DNA of 43,077 nucleotides from Bacteroidota bacterium (GCA_018266875.1 JAFDZR010000030.1:1-43077); one strand, 5' to 3'; positions 9,263 through 18,437 are shown, counted from the first letter of the stretch. Numbers and translations are program-made. Notes: generated by a model from the sequence alone, not told the origin.

Positions 9263-9934
9263 ATGGAACCCACAAACTTAAAGATACTTTCACTAGAGAA
9301 TGCAACTCATGATGTAAGGCGGATCAGACTGGTCAAGCCGGAAGGACTTAACTTCATTCCCGGGCAGGCTGCCGATATTTCCATAAACAAAGAAGGATGG
9401 AGGGACGAAGTAAGACCATTCACATTTACCTGCATTCCCGAGGATGACTTCCTTGAATTTACAATAAAAACCTATCCTTCCCACAATGGTGTGACGAATG
9501 AGCTGCTTTTTCTGAAGCCAGGAGATGAACTCATCATAAGAGGAGTCTTCGGAGCAATTCATTATGAAGGCGAAGGCGTATTTGTCGCAGGCGGCGCAGG
9601 AGTTACTCCTTTCATTTCGATACTAAGGGAACTCCGCAGAAAAAATCAGACGGGAAATAATATGCTGATCTTTGCAAACAAAACCGCAGGTGATATTATC
9701 AATAAAGATGAATTTGCTGAAATGCTCGGAAAGAATTTTGTAAATATTCTCTCTGATGAAGATGTCAAAGAATACCGTCACGGGTATATAAGTGAAGATT
9801 TCCTGAAAAATACTGTGCCTGATCTCAACAGATATTTTTATATCTGCGGACCGCCGCCCATGATGGATGCTGTGGAAAAGCAGCTTGCGGATCTGAAGGT
9901 AGATGAGAAAAAGATCGTCAAAGAGGAGTTCTGA
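9263..9934 (+). CDS. FAD/NAD(P)-binding oxidoreductase, ferredoxin-NADP reductase type
   Basis: The 223-residue protein is a two-domain FNR-type flavoenzyme. An N-terminal beta-barrel carries the FAD motif RPFTFT at 51-56 and a VTNELL segment for the flavin phosphate. The NAD(P) domain carries GGAGVTPF at 110-117 and CGPPPMM from Cys195. There is no 2Fe-2S ferredoxin domain, so its electron partner must be a separate protein, and none is adjacent. It could be a flavodoxin or ferredoxin reductase, or the reductase part of an oxygenase; the sequence does not decide. It is a monocistronic plus-strand gene. Confidence 0.85.
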   Translation: MEPTNLKILSLENATHDVRRIRLVKPEGLNFIPGQAADISINKEGWRDEVRPFTFTCIPEDDFLEFTIKTYPSHNGVTNELLFLKPGDELIIRGVFGAIHYEGEGVFVAGGAGVTPFISILRELRRKNQTGNNMLIFANKTAGDIINKDEFAEMLGKNFVNILSDEDVKEYRHGYISEDFLKNTVPDLNRYFYICGPPPMMDAVEKQLADLKVDEKKIVKEEF

Positions 9935-10080
9935 TTCCCGCCTTATTTTTTGCCACTAAATGCTAATATTATTTTAAATGAGTAAATTATTCAGACTTAT
10001 TATTAACAGACTGCCGTGCAAACCTAAGAAATAAAATGTCATTCAAATTAAATTTATCTTTGAATTAATCCGGGATTTTA

Positions 10081-10725
10081 ATGAAAATAATCACCTATAA
10101 TCTTAAAGTAAAGAAAACTGCCAGATTCTGTGTCAGACCTGCGTCTACAGCTAAGGCTGATACTGTATGGCTGCTTATTCACGGTTATGCTCAGCTTGCT
10201 GAAGATTTCTTATCCGAATTTGATTTTATAAAGAATGATGGTCATATGCTGGCAGCGCCGGAAGGTTTGTCAAGATTCTATTTCAGGAATAAGATAGGCG
10301 CGTCGTGGATGACAAAGGAAGACAGGGAAAATGAGATAAAAGATTACACGGAATATCTGGATTCGCTTATGATCAAAATAAATGAAGAATACGATCTGAG
10401 CGGCGCAGTATTTAATCTGCTTGGATTTTCACAGGGCGTGCATACAGCCGTAAGGTATTTCATTCGGGGCAGACAGCACTTTAAAAATTTAATTCTATGT
10501 TCCTCGGATTTTCCCGCAGATGCCGATTTCGGGATTTTAAGGCAAAGACTGAATGATTCTGAGATGTATTTTATTCACGGCACTTCTGATTCAGCCGTAT
10601 CAAACGATACATTTGATTCAAGTCTGAGTCTCCTTAAAAATAACGGGATCAGTTTTCATGACATCGCCTTTGAAGGAGATCATGTTCTTAACAAAAAAGT
10701 GCTGTCAGATCTTTTCTGCAAATAA
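10081..10725 (+). CDS. Alpha/beta hydrolase, phospholipase/carboxylesterase-like
   Basis: The 214-residue protein has the alpha/beta hydrolase fold of the small carboxylesterase (YpfH/AB hydrolase_2) group. LLIHGYAQ is the oxyanion-hole segment, GFSQG places the nucleophile at Ser117, HGTSD gives Asp170, and GDHVL gives His201. There is no signal peptide, so it is cytoplasmic. Substrate is unknown; short acyl esters or lysophospholipids are typical of the family. It is followed immediately by a strong hairpin shared with the convergent rpoD gene. Confidence 0.82.
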   Translation: MKIITYNLKVKKTARFCVRPASTAKADTVWLLIHGYAQLAEDFLSEFDFIKNDGHMLAAPEGLSRFYFRNKIGASWMTKEDRENEIKDYTEYLDSLMIKINEEYDLSGAVFNLLGFSQGVHTAVRYFIRGRQHFKNLILCSSDFPADADFGILRQRLNDSEMYFIHGTSDSAVSNDTFDSSLSLLKNNGISFHDIAFEGDHVLNKKVLSDLFCK

Positions 10726-10727
10726 AA

Positions 10728-10756
10728 AAGTATCCGTAAAAATATTACGGATACTT
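10728..10756. terminator. Bidirectional hairpin terminator between esterase-like gene and rpoD
   Basis: Arms at 10728-10739 and 10745-10756 (core agtatccgtaa/ttacggatact) form a perfect 12-bp stem with loop aaata. The stem starts 2 bp after the plus-strand stop and ends 24 bp from the rpoD stop. An A-rich 5' side and T-containing 3' side make it usable from both directions. Confidence 0.85.
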
Positions 10757-10780
10757 ATATATTGAAAATCTTTAATAATT

Positions 10781-11638
10781 TTACTGACCGAGGTAAGCCT
10801 TAAGAGCTTTGCTTCTTGACGCCTGTCTTAATCTTCTGATAGCTTTTTCCTTGATCTGCCTTACTCTTTCCCTGGTAAGTTTGTATTTGTCGCCTATCTC
10901 TTCAAGTGTCAGCGGATTCTCTTTCTCAAGACCGTAATACAGCTTTACCACTTCTTTTTCTCTCTGGGATAAAGTATCAAGAGCTCTGTCTATTTCAATT
11001 CTAAGTGAATCTTTTAATAATGTCATATCAGGCATTTTTTCCTGCTTGTCCGGCATTATATCAATGAGTTTGGTATCTTCACCGTGAATGCTCGGAGCAT
11101 CCATGGAAACATGACCGCCTGAGTTCTTAAGTGTCTCCTGAACCTCATAGACGCTCATGTCGAGCTTTTCAGCGATCTCAAGGACATTCGGTACTCTTTC
11201 ATTCCTCTGTTCAAGCTCGCTTATTGTCTTGGCAATTTTGCTTTTCTGCTGTACGATATTAAGAGGTAATCTTACAACTCTTGACTGTTCGGCAAGAGCC
11301 TGAAGGATTGACTGTCTGATCCACCATACTGCATATGATATGAATTTAAATCCTCTGGTTTCATCAAATTTTTTCGCAGCTTTTATGAGACCTAAATTAC
11401 CTTCGTTGATAAGATCATTCAGGGACAGACCCTGATTCTGATACTGCTTGGCAACACTGACCACAAATCTCAGATTTGCCTTTACCAGCAGGTCCAGTGC
11501 CTTTTTATCGTTCTTTTTGATTCTCTTAGCGCAGTCAATTTCCTGTTCAACTGAAAGCGGAGTAGTCTTGCTGATCTCCTTCAAATAAATGTCGGTAGAC
11601 TGATTTTCTCTGCTTGTATACTGTTTGCCTAATTTCAT
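10781..11638 (-). CDS. rpoD: Primary sigma factor, short Bacteroidota-type RpoD
   Basis: The sigma-70 family protein has 285 residues, lacking region 1.1, as is normal for primary sigma factors of the FCB group. Region 1.2 spans about 13-45. Region 2 holds [18 protein letters not shown] and the -10-recognition helix [11 protein letters not shown] at 101-111. Region 3 starts with [11 protein letters not shown], and region 4.2 ends with [18 protein letters not shown] at 254-271. The C-terminus YLGQ is typical. It follows the broken PIN gene on the minus strand and has its own terminator, so it is probably expressed separately from the ribosomal cluster. Confidence 0.93.
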   Translation of the reverse strand: MKLGKQYTSRENQSTDIYLKEISKTTPLSVEQEIDCAKRIKKNDKKALDLLVKANLRFVVSVAKQYQNQGLSLNDLINEGNLGLIKAAKKFDETRGFKFISYAVWWIRQSILQALAEQSRVVRLPLNIVQQKSKIAKTISELEQRNERVPNVLEIAEKLDMSVYEVQETLKNSGGHVSMDAPSIHGEDTKLIDIMPDKQEKMPDMTLLKDSLRIEIDRALDTLSQREKEVVKLYYGLEKENPLTLEEIGDKYKLTRERVRQIKEKAIRRLRQASRSKALKAYLGQ

Positions 11639-11649
11639 AAATTATTAAT

Positions 11650-12098
11650 TTAATTTAATATTTTATCGGGTGAATTATTTTTTACTATTTTATCTTTGTC
11701 TATAAGTTTGATCTTCATGATTTCCGCCGCTTTCTCATACTTTTCGTTATTCAACGACAGCAAAGGCAGCCTTGTCTCAATGCACATTGCCATGATAAGC
11801 GCGTCCCTGTAATTATTGTCAAGATTTTTTTTTTAATCAATCTAAGAATTTCTCCTATTTTCAATGAATATCTGAACGGAATACCGAGTATATTAACACC
11901 TTCGAAAGAATTTTTTGCTTTAGTCAGTTTTGATCTGTCTGAATACAATGAGAATATTTCTGAAGCGTTTACAACTGAAGTATAACATACAAAAAGATCT
12001 TTGCATCTTGAGAACAGGTTATTGAGAGTTTTTGTTCCATTCTGTAATTCATCTTCAAATACATCCGTATCAATAAAAATTTCATATTTACTTTTCAT
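11650..12098 (-). pseudogene. PIN-domain protein (VapC-like), frameshifted at an A10 run
   Basis: The intact frame starts at ATG 12098 with a PIN-domain beginning (IFIDTDVFEDEL with the first acidic residues; NASEIFS). It reaches a run of ten A on the coding strand (T10 at 11825-11834), then runs off-frame to a stop at 11751. Moving one frame at the run restores DNNYRDALIMAMCIETRLPLLSLNNEKYEKA, the expected second half with the distal acidic residue, and continues to a TAA at 11650. The joined product would be about 149 residues, the usual PIN size. Either the gene is broken, the homopolymer length is a sequencing error, or slippage restores the frame. No antitoxin gene is visible on either side. 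Confidence 0.75.
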
Positions 12099-12144
12099 TT
12101 TGAACTGTTTTTAAGGATCCTTAAAGATTTTAATACAGAAACTA

Positions 12145-12173
12145 AAAGCTCAATAATTCAATTATCGAGCTTT
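12145..12173 (-). terminator. Hairpin downstream of the ribosomal-protein cluster
   Basis: Two 14-base arms (core aaagctc/gagcttt) flank a single base. The only imperfect pair is A-C on the plus strand but T-G on the minus strand, so the RNA hairpin is better from the minus strand, the direction of rplW. A T-containing tract (ttttagttt) follows. It lies about 110 nt after the rplW stop and 47 nt before the PIN gene start. Confidence 0.6.
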
Positions 12174-12198
12174 GACATACTTTTAAATTTTTTTAACC

Positions 12199-12268
12199 GT
12201 TTTCCGGATCAGATCACTAAGGGATTTACGCCGCATCATTACCGGAAAACTGCCTGAGATAAATCAGG
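12199..12268. other. Structured 3' region after rplW
   Basis: A perfect 9-bp inverted repeat (gttttccgg at 12199-12207, ccggaaaac at 12242-12250) encloses 34 bases. A smaller hairpin (cctga/tcagg, 12253-12268) sits just after the rplW stop. No T-run follows either, so they may protect or end the transcript but are not classical terminators. There is no gene between 12099 and 12281. Confidence 0.5.
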
Positions 12269-12281
12269 GAATTACACAGCT

Positions 12282-12578
12282 TTACTCGACATTTCCGAGA
12301 AAATCAATCTTGTCTTCCTTATGCAGTGTGACAATAGCTTTTTTTCTGTCGGCCCTGTATCCTTCGAATCTTCCCTTCTTGGTCATCTGTGACTTCTTTT
12401 TTCCTTTGGAAATAAGAGTATTTACTTCTTTGACTCTGACATTGAATTTATCCTCAACGGCTTTAGCAATTTCCAGTTTGTTGCATTTTATACCGACTTC
12501 GAATGCATACTGATTCAGGGTTTCCTGAACTGTTGTATTCTTTTCGGTGATCAATGGTTTTATTAATACTATTTTCAT
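12282..12578 (-). CDS. rplW: 50S ribosomal protein L23
   Basis: The 98-residue protein begins IVLIKPLITEKNTT and contains the NQYAFEV strand and the basic loop around KGKKKSQMTKKGRF, typical of L23. L23 lies at the peptide exit tunnel and binds trigger factor and SRP. It follows rplD by 24 bp. In nearly all bacteria the next gene is rplB; here the cluster stops, and only structured non-coding sequence and a broken PIN gene follow. Confidence 0.96.
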   Translation of the reverse strand: MKIVLIKPLITEKNTTVQETLNQYAFEVGIKCNKLEIAKAVEDKFNVRVKEVNTLISKGKKKSQMTKKGRFEGYRADRKKAIVTLHKEDKIDFLGNVE

Positions 12579-12602
12579 AATCTGTTAATTTGGCAGAGTA
12601 TT

Positions 12603-13232
12603 TTAATTTAATAAACTCTTACAAAGAGCATCCACTGCTGACTTCTGCATGAGTATCAGTTTATTGTTAAGCAGATCATAAGTTGAAGCTTTATCCGAGA
12701 TCATTACATTCAGTTTCGGAAGATTTCTGCCTGATTTATATAAGTTCTCATTATTACCGGCTGTGAGAAGAAGAGTTTTCTTTTCATCGATCTTCAGTGA
12801 TTTGAGAATATTAAGTATATCCTTTGTCTTTGGAGCGTCGAACTGAAAATCCTGAATTATCATTATTTCATTCTCTTTCGCCTTAATACTCAAAGCGCTT
12901 CTTCTTGCAAGTCTTGCTGCTTTCTTGGGAAGTTTAAGCTTGTAAGTATGGGGTCTCGGACCGAAGATCGTGCCACCGCCTACCATTAACGGAGATCTGC
13001 TGGTTCCCTGTCTGGCTCTGCCGGTTCCTTTCTGACGGAACGGTTTTTTACCGCCGCCTCTTACTTCACTTCTTTCCTTGGTTTTGTGAGTACCCTGTCT
13101 CTGATTGGAAAGGTATCTTCTTACAGCCTGATAGATCAGATGCTGATTAGGTTCGATTTCAAATATCTCGCCGGGCAGATCTACAGATTCACCTGATTCG
13201 GTTCCGTCGATTTTAAATACTTTAAATTCCAT
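12603..13232 (-). CDS. rplD: 50S ribosomal protein L4
   Basis: The 209-residue protein contains the long arginine/glycine-rich exit-tunnel loop (GGGKKPFRQKGTGRARQG), the GGGTIFGPRPHTY segment and the C-terminal alpha/beta core typical of L4. In Escherichia coli L4 also represses its own S10 operon by acting on the leader; no such leader could be recognised here. The ATG lies 2 bp after the rplC stop, so the two are probably translationally coupled. Confidence 0.97.
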   Translation of the reverse strand: MEFKVFKIDGTESGESVDLPGEIFEIEPNQHLIYQAVRRYLSNQRQGTHKTKERSEVRGGGKKPFRQKGTGRARQGTSRSPLMVGGGTIFGPRPHTYKLKLPKKAARLARRSALSIKAKENEIMIIQDFQFDAPKTKDILNILKSLKIDEKKTLLLTAGNNENLYKSGRNLPKLNVMISDKASTYDLLNNKLILMQKSAVDALCKSLLN

Positions 13233-13234
13233 TA

Positions 13235-13855
13235 TTAGTTTTTATAGATTTCAACCAGTCCGGTTTTCGCGCCCGGTACGGCTCCTTTTATCAAAATTAA
13301 ATTTGAATCACTGAAAACTTTCATTACCTTTAAATTTCTTACTGTGATCCTGTCATTTCCCATCCTGCCGGCCATTCTCTGACCTTTAAAGACTCTGGAA
13401 GGATAGGAACTTCCTCCGATCGATCCGGGAGCTCTTTCTCTGTCGCTCTGTCCGTGCGTTCTGACACCTCCGGCAAAACCGTGTCTTTTTACGACACCCT
13501 GAAATCCTTTACCTTTGGAAATTCCGGATACTTTTACATTATCGCCTTCCTTGAAAATGTCAACTTTGATAACATCACCTTCCTTAACGCCTTCTGAAGG
13601 GTATTCTCTTATCTCTCTGACATATCTCTGAACGGGAATATTGAGTTTCTTAAATTTCCCGATCATGGGTTTTGTCGAATTTTTTTCTTTCTTATCGACA
13701 AATCCTATCTGAATGGCACTGTATCCGTCTTTGTCATTATTTTTAATCTGTGTAACAAAACAGGGACCTGCTTCAATTACAGTGCACGGCACCATATTTC
13801 CGTTACTTTCGAAGATAGTAGTCATACCGATCTTCTTCCCTAGTAAACCGATCAT
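13235..13855 (-). CDS. rplC: 50S ribosomal protein L3
   Basis: The 206-residue protein starts MIGLLGKKIGMT and contains the SKGKGFQGVVKRHGF and RERAPGSIGG segments that reach the peptidyl transferase centre, followed by GQRMAGRMG. This is a full-length bacterial L3. It lies 19 bp downstream of rpsJ and directly upstream of rplD in the usual S10-operon order. Confidence 0.97.
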   Translation of the reverse strand: MIGLLGKKIGMTTIFESNGNMVPCTVIEAGPCFVTQIKNNDKDGYSAIQIGFVDKKEKNSTKPMIGKFKKLNIPVQRYVREIREYPSEGVKEGDVIKVDIFKEGDNVKVSGISKGKGFQGVVKRHGFAGGVRTHGQSDRERAPGSIGGSSYPSRVFKGQRMAGRMGNDRITVRNLKVMKVFSDSNLILIKGAVPGAKTGLVEIYKN

Positions 13856-13874
13856 ATATATTTTTTCTTAAAAA

Positions 13875-14183
13875 TTAAGTTTTGATTTCAATATCGACTC
13901 CACCCGGAGGATCAAGCTTTGTCAGCGCTTCAAGGGTTTTATTAGACGAATTCAAAACGTCTATCAAACGCTTGTGAGACCTTGTTTCAAACTGCTCTCT
14001 GGATTTTTTATCTACGTGAGGCGACCGTAAAACCGTATAAACATTTTTCCTTGTGGGAAGCGGAATTGGTCCGCTTACGATTGCGCCTGTGGACTTAATA
14101 GTCTTTATGATTCTTTCGGTCCATTTATCAAGTAAATTGTGATCGTAAGATTTTAACTTGATTCTGAAATTTTGTGAAGCCAA
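13875..14183 (-). CDS. rpsJ: 30S ribosomal protein S10
   Basis: The 102-residue protein has the S10 pattern [42 protein letters not shown] and the C-terminal GVDIEI. S10 is a 30S head protein and, as NusE, a transcription antitermination factor. The start is TTG: the in-frame upstream sequence hits TAA within a few codons and no ATG is available. It begins 19 bp after the tuf stop. Confidence 0.96.
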   Translation of the reverse strand: MASQNFRIKLKSYDHNLLDKWTERIIKTIKSTGAIVSGPIPLPTRKNVYTVLRSPHVDKKSREQFETRSHKRLIDVLNSSNKTLEALTKLDPPGGVDIEIKT

Positions 14184-14202
14184 TTTTTTTTATATTTAAT
14201 TA

Positions 14203-15438
14203 TTATTCAACAATCTTGGTAACAACGCCTGCTCCGACGGTTCTTCCGCCTTCTCTGATAGCGAATTTCAATCCCTCTTCCATAGCTATAGGCGAAATAA
14301 GTTCAACAATGATCTTGTCAACATTATCGCCGGGCATTATCATCTGAATATTTTCAGGAAGATGAACAACACCTGTTACGTCCGTTGTTCTGAAATAGAA
14401 CTGCGGTCTATAGTTAGTGCTGAACGGTGTATGTCTTCCGCCCTCTTCTTTTGACAGAACGTAAACCTGAGCTTCGAATTTTTTATGCGGGGTAATGGAT
14501 CCTGATTTTGCAAGCACCATTCCTCTTTCTATTTCATTTTTATCAACGCCTCTGAGGAGCAATCCGCAGTTATATCCTGCTACTGCCTCATCGAGTTCTT
14601 TATTGAACATTTCAGCGCCGGTTACAGTTGTTTTCTTCTTTGCGCCAAGTCCGATAAGTTCAACTTCCTCGCCGACTTTAACTCTTCCTCTTTCAATTCT
14701 TCCTGTTGCAACTGTACCTCTTCCTGTAATTGAGAATACGTCCTCAACCGGCATAAGGAATGTTTTGTCAACATCTCTCTGCGGCTCGGGAATATAAGAA
14801 TCACATGCATCCATAAGATCATATATAGGCTTAAGTCTGGGATCTTCAGCTGTAGCTGCCGGATCTATTCCTGCTTCCATTGCTTTCAGAGCGCTTCCTC
14901 TGATGATCGGAATTTCATCACCGGGGTAGTCATATCCGTTCAGGATATCTCTTAATTCTGATTCAACAACTTCAAGCAGAAGATCTGCATCTTCAGGTGT
15001 TTTTTCCTGCGCCCTGATTATATCTTCCTTGTTAAGGAATACAACAATTGCCGGAACACCTACCTGTCTTGCAAGCAGAATGTGTTCTTTTGTCTGTGGC
15101 ATAGCGCCGTCAGTTGCGGCAACAACAAGTATAGCACCGTCCATCTGAGCTGCACCTGTGATCATATTCTTAATATAATCTGCGTGCCCCGGACAGTCTA
15201 CGTGAGCGTAGTGTCTTTTTTCGGTCTGATATTCAACGTGAGCTGTAGCAATCGTGATTCCTCTTGCTTTCTCCTCAGGAGCTTTGTCAATTGAGTCGAA
15301 TGCTCTTACCTGAGCCTGACCTTTTTTTCCCAAAGCCATTGTTATTGCTGCTGTCAGGGTAGTTTTACCGTGATCAACGTGTCCAATAGTTCCGATATTA
15401 ACGTGCGGTTTATCGGCAGTATATTTTTCTTTTGCCAT
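14203..15438 (-). CDS. tuf: Elongation factor Tu
   Basis: EF-Tu delivers aminoacyl-tRNA to the ribosome as a GTP complex. The 411-residue protein has the P-loop [10 protein letters not shown] (19-28), the switch region [13 protein letters not shown] and NKED for guanine recognition, followed by domains 2 and 3 ending in [12 protein letters not shown]. It is somewhat longer than the roughly 394-400 residues of most bacterial EF-Tu. Unlike most genes here it has a strong Shine-Dalgarno sequence and an ATG start. It follows a tRNA-Ile gene and precedes rpsJ by 19 bp. Confidence 0.98.
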   Translation of the reverse strand: MAKEKYTADKPHVNIGTIGHVDHGKTTLTAAITMALGKKGQAQVRAFDSIDKAPEEKARGITIATAHVEYQTEKRHYAHVDCPGHADYIKNMITGAAQMDGAILVVAATDGAMPQTKEHILLARQVGVPAIVVFLNKEDIIRAQEKTPEDADLLLEVVESELRDILNGYDYPGDEIPIIRGSALKAMEAGIDPAATAEDPRLKPIYDLMDACDSYIPEPQRDVDKTFLMPVEDVFSITGRGTVATGRIERGRVKVGEEVELIGLGAKKKTTVTGAEMFNKELDEAVAGYNCGLLLRGVDKNEIERGMVLAKSGSITPHKKFEAQVYVLSKEEGGRHTPFSTNYRPQFYFRTTDVTGVVHLPENIQMIMPGDNVDKIIVELISPIAMEEGLKFAIREGGRTVGAGVVTKIVE

Positions 15439-15446
15439 TTGTATTT

Positions 15447-15452
15447 CTCCTT
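15447..15452 (-). promoter_or_regulatory. Shine-Dalgarno sequence of tuf
   Basis: On the minus strand AAGGAG lies 8 nt before the tuf ATG. This strong ribosome binding site is an exception in the window, where most starts follow AT-rich leaders. The leader between it and the tRNA (to 15555) is AT-rich, and a separate tuf promoter cannot be pinned down with confidence. Confidence 0.8.
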
Positions 15453-15555
15453 AAGAGTTTATTTATTTAATTTATTTATTCTTTTTAAAAGTATGTAACG
15501 TTAAAACAATTTACACAAAAAATTCCGGAGTACGAAATTTATTTGTTTAAAATCG

Positions 15556-15629
15556 TGGGTCAGGGAGGAATTGAACCTCCCACCTCGTGCTTATAAGGCA
15601 CGCGCTCTAACCATCTGAGCTACTGACCC
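15556..15629 (-). tRNA. tRNA-Ile (anticodon UAU)
   Basis: The 74-nt minus-strand cloverleaf has acceptor GGGTCAG/CTGACCC, D arm GCTC...GAGC, anticodon stem CGTGC/GCACG with loop CTTATAA, variable loop AGGTG, T arm GGAGG/CCTCC with loop TTCAATT, and discriminator A. CCA is not encoded. The loop gives anticodon T34-A35-T36 (UAU), which reads the isoleucine codon AUA. Body and loop resemble ordinary tRNA-Ile(GAU) apart from base 34. Most bacteria instead read AUA with a CAU anticodon modified by TilS. It lies between fusA and tuf. Confidence 0.93.
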
Positions 15630-15788
15630 TGGATGGAAACTCTTTCCTATCAAATAAAGAATCTTTATGATAAGAACGAATTTTATAGAACGACTTAAAG
15701 TGTCTGATATACGAGTTATATTCCGGCAATGCCGGAACTGACCCTGAAGTTTATTTTAAAGAACAGTTATTATTCTGTTATAAAACCT
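15630..15788. other. Spacer between fusA and tRNA-Ile with a perfect palindrome
   Basis: No protein gene is visible here. The notable element is ttccggcaatgccggaa at 15721-15737, a perfect 7-bp stem with loop aat, 52 nt after the fusA stop in transcription direction. A weaker aacag/ctgtt hairpin (15762-15779) lies closer to the stop. Neither has a clear T-run, so full termination before the tRNA is uncertain. Confidence 0.55.
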
Positions 15789-17882
15789 TTATGAAACTTT
15801 CTCTTTTCCTTTTACTTTCTCGATGATCTGTTCTGAAACACTCTTCGGCGCTTCGTCATAATGAGAAAACTGCATTGTGTAAATTGCCCTTCCCTGCGTC
15901 ATTGATCTCATTGTTGTTGCGTATCCGAACATTTCCGATAACGGTACCATCGACTTGATCACCTGAGCATCGCTTCTCTGTGACATGCCTTCGATCCGAC
16001 CTCTTCTTGAGCTCAGATCTCCCATAATGTCACCCATATATTCCTCCGGTGTTACGACTTCAACTTCCATAATAGGCTCGAGTATTACAGGATTGGCTTT
16101 CTTTGCGCCTTCCTTGAATGCCATCGAACCGGCAATTTTAAATGCCATTTCAGATGAGTCGACATCATGATATGATCCGTCATATAATTTTACCTTGATG
16201 TCTTCAACAGGATAACCTGCAAGAACACCATTTTTCATTGCTTCTTCTATTCCTTCTGCAACAGGATTGATATATTCCTTGGGAATGGATCCGCCTACAA
16301 TCGCATTTTCAAAAATGAATCCTTTTCCTTTTTCATTCGGCTCTATCTCAATCCATACGTGACCAAACTGTCCTCTTCCGCCTGATTGTCTTACGAACTT
16401 TCCTTCCTGATTTACTTTCTTTCTGATAGTCTCTTTATATGCTACCTGAGGATTTCCGACATTTGCGTCAACCTTGAATTCTCTCTTTAATCTGTCAACG
16501 ATAATATCAAGATGAAGCTCACCCATTCCGGCAATCAATGTCTGACCGGTTTCCTCGTCAGTCTTGACCCTGAATGTAGGATCCTCGTCCGAAAGTTTTG
16601 CAAGGGATTCTCCAAGCTTATCCTGATCAGCTTTGGTTTTCGGCTCAATTGCGATCTGGATAACCGGCTCGGGAAATGTAATTTTCTCAAGAACTATCGG
16701 ATCAGATTCGTCGCAGAGTGTATCGCCTGTTCTGGTGAATTTAAGTCCTACCGCAGCTGCAATATCCCCGCAGTAAACTTCCTTTATGTCTTCCCTGCTG
16801 TTTGCGTGCATCTGCAGCAGTCTGCTGAATCTTTCTTTTTTTCCTGCAATGGAATTATATACATAACTTCCTGCAATTGCCTTACCTGCATATACTCTGA
16901 AGAATGTAAGCTTACCAACGAAAGGATCTGTCATTATCTTGAATGCAAGAGCGGTGAATTTCTCATCATCCCTTACTTCTCTTGTAACATGATCATCAGT
17001 ATGATAATGATGCCCTTCCACATCTCCAACATCCAGCGGAGAAGGAAGCAGATCAACTACTCTGTCAAGCAGATTCTGAACACCTTTGTTTTTAAATGAT
17101 GATCCGCAGAGTACCGGGATTATTTTTACTTCAATAGTGGCTTTTCTTAATACTGAAATTATTTCCGCTTCACTGATCTCTTTTCCTTCAAGAAATTTCT
17201 CAAGCAGTGAATCGTCAACATCAGCAACCGCTTCAAGCAGTTTCTGTCTGTATTCCTTTGCCTGTTCTTTTAACGAATCGGGAATTTCAACTTCTTCAAA
17301 TGTTGCTCCGAGCGTCTCATCATTATACAATCTTGCTTTCATGGTAATAAGATCAATAATTCCGTTGAAAATATCACCCTGACCGATCGGAAGCTGAATA
17401 GGAACTGCATTTGCTTTCAGTCTGTCTTTCATCATGTCAACAGCATGGAAGAAATCCGCTCCGACTCTGTCCATTTTATTTACGAAAGCCATTCTCGGAA
17501 CTTTGTATTTGTCCGCCTGTCTCCAAACTGTTTCAGACTGGGGCTCTACTCCGCCCACTGAACAGAACAATGCAACCGCACCGTCAAGAACCCTGAGGGA
17601 TCTTTCAACTTCAGCAGTAAAATCCACGTGTCCGGGAGTATCTATGATATTTATTCTGTGATCTTTCCATGAACAGGTTGTTGCTGCGGATGTAATAGTA
17701 ATACCTCTTTCCTTTTCCTGCTCCATCCAGTCCATTGTAGCTGCGCCTTCATGTACCTCACCTATTCTGTGCAGTCTGCCTGTATAATAAAGTATGCGTT
17801 CTGTTGTAGTGGTTTTTCCGGCATCAATATGTGCCATGATACCTATATTTCTCGTTTTTTCTAATGAAACCTGTCTTGGCAT
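15789..17882 (-). CDS. fusA: Elongation factor G
   Basis: EF-G drives translocation and, with RRF, ribosome recycling. The 697-residue protein has the P-loop [14 protein letters not shown] (17-30), [18 protein letters not shown], and domains II-V including GRGQFGHVW and the C-terminal GRGRIEGM and RSMTQGRA segments. Length and motif order are those of a canonical translational EF-G in the str cluster. It follows rpsG by 48 bp and is separated from tuf by a tRNA gene, which breaks the usual fusA-tuf adjacency. Confidence 0.98.
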   Translation of the reverse strand: MPRQVSLEKTRNIGIMAHIDAGKTTTTERILYYTGRLHRIGEVHEGAATMDWMEQEKERGITITSAATTCSWKDHRINIIDTPGHVDFTAEVERSLRVLDGAVALFCSVGGVEPQSETVWRQADKYKVPRMAFVNKMDRVGADFFHAVDMMKDRLKANAVPIQLPIGQGDIFNGIIDLITMKARLYNDETLGATFEEVEIPDSLKEQAKEYRQKLLEAVADVDDSLLEKFLEGKEISEAEIISVLRKATIEVKIIPVLCGSSFKNKGVQNLLDRVVDLLPSPLDVGDVEGHHYHTDDHVTREVRDDEKFTALAFKIMTDPFVGKLTFFRVYAGKAIAGSYVYNSIAGKKERFSRLLQMHANSREDIKEVYCGDIAAAVGLKFTRTGDTLCDESDPIVLEKITFPEPVIQIAIEPKTKADQDKLGESLAKLSDEDPTFRVKTDEETGQTLIAGMGELHLDIIVDRLKREFKVDANVGNPQVAYKETIRKKVNQEGKFVRQSGGRGQFGHVWIEIEPNEKGKGFIFENAIVGGSIPKEYINPVAEGIEEAMKNGVLAGYPVEDIKVKLYDGSYHDVDSSEMAFKIAGSMAFKEGAKKANPVILEPIMEVEVVTPEEYMGDIMGDLSSRRGRIEGMSQRSDAQVIKSMVPLSEMFGYATTMRSMTQGRAIYTMQFSHYDEAPKSVSEQIIEKVKGKEKVS

Positions 17883-17930
17883 ATTATTTTATATCTAGTA
17901 TTTCTTGTTTTTAATAAAAAATTTGTAAAA

Positions 17931-18398
17931 TTACCATTTAAAATGAGCAAAAGCCTTGTTGGCTTCGGCCATTTTGTGTACGTCTTCTTTTTTCTTTACA
18001 GCATTGCCTTCGCCTACAGCCGCAGCCATCAGTTCATTTGCGAGCTTCAGTGACATTGATTTTTCATTTCTTGATTCAGTGTAACTTAAAAGCCATTTTA
18101 TCGCAAGAGCAATTCTTCTGTCCGGTCTTACCTCGGTTGGAACCTGATAATTCGCGCCACCGACTCTTCTTGATCTTACTTCAATCGCCGGCTGAACGTT
18201 GTTAATGGCTTTCCTGAAGACTTCAAGAGGTTCGTCCTTTGTCTTCTCGGCGATGATATCAAGTGCCGTGTACATTATTTTCTGGGCTACCTGCTTCTTA
18301 CCGTCTTCCATTATACAATTAATGAACCTTCCTATAAGAATGTCATTATATCTTGTATCCGGTCTTCTGATTCTTTTTTCTGCTCTTTTTCTTCTCAT
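17931..18398 (-). CDS. rpsG: 30S ribosomal protein S7
   Basis: The 155-residue protein starts MRRKRAEKR and contains KFINCIM-like (GRFINCIMEDGKK), the RRVGGANYQVPTEV beta-hairpin that contacts E-site tRNA, and the C-terminal KMAEANKAFAHFKW. It has the normal length for the shorter S7 form. In many bacteria S7 is the autoregulator of the str operon; no leader evidence is visible here. It lies 39 bp after rpsL and 48 bp before fusA. Confidence 0.97.
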   Translation of the reverse strand: MRRKRAEKRIRRPDTRYNDILIGRFINCIMEDGKKQVAQKIMYTALDIIAEKTKDEPLEVFRKAINNVQPAIEVRSRRVGGANYQVPTEVRPDRRIALAIKWLLSYTESRNEKSMSLKLANELMAAAVGEGNAVKKKEDVHKMAEANKAFAHFKW

Positions 18399-18437
18399 TA
18401 AAAATGAAATAAATATTTATATTCTGTAAAAAATTTT

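Noticed and set aside
11751..12098. Toxin-antitoxin module
   Set aside because: The PIN gene looks VapC-like but is frameshifted, and no small antitoxin gene lies within several hundred bases on either side.
12199..12250. Integron attC-like site
   Set aside because: The 9-bp inverted repeat with a 34-base loop lacks the core-site sequences, and no integrase or cassette is nearby.
15737..15746. Partial duplicate of the tRNA-Ile 5' end
   Set aside because: actgaccctg recurs at 15622-15631 and here, but 10 matching bases are too few to show a tRNA remnant, and no other tRNA part follows.
16512..17099. 195-codon plus-strand frame
   Set aside because: It lies wholly antisense to fusA, whose motifs are intact, and the product is Cys-rich and unlike any protein family.
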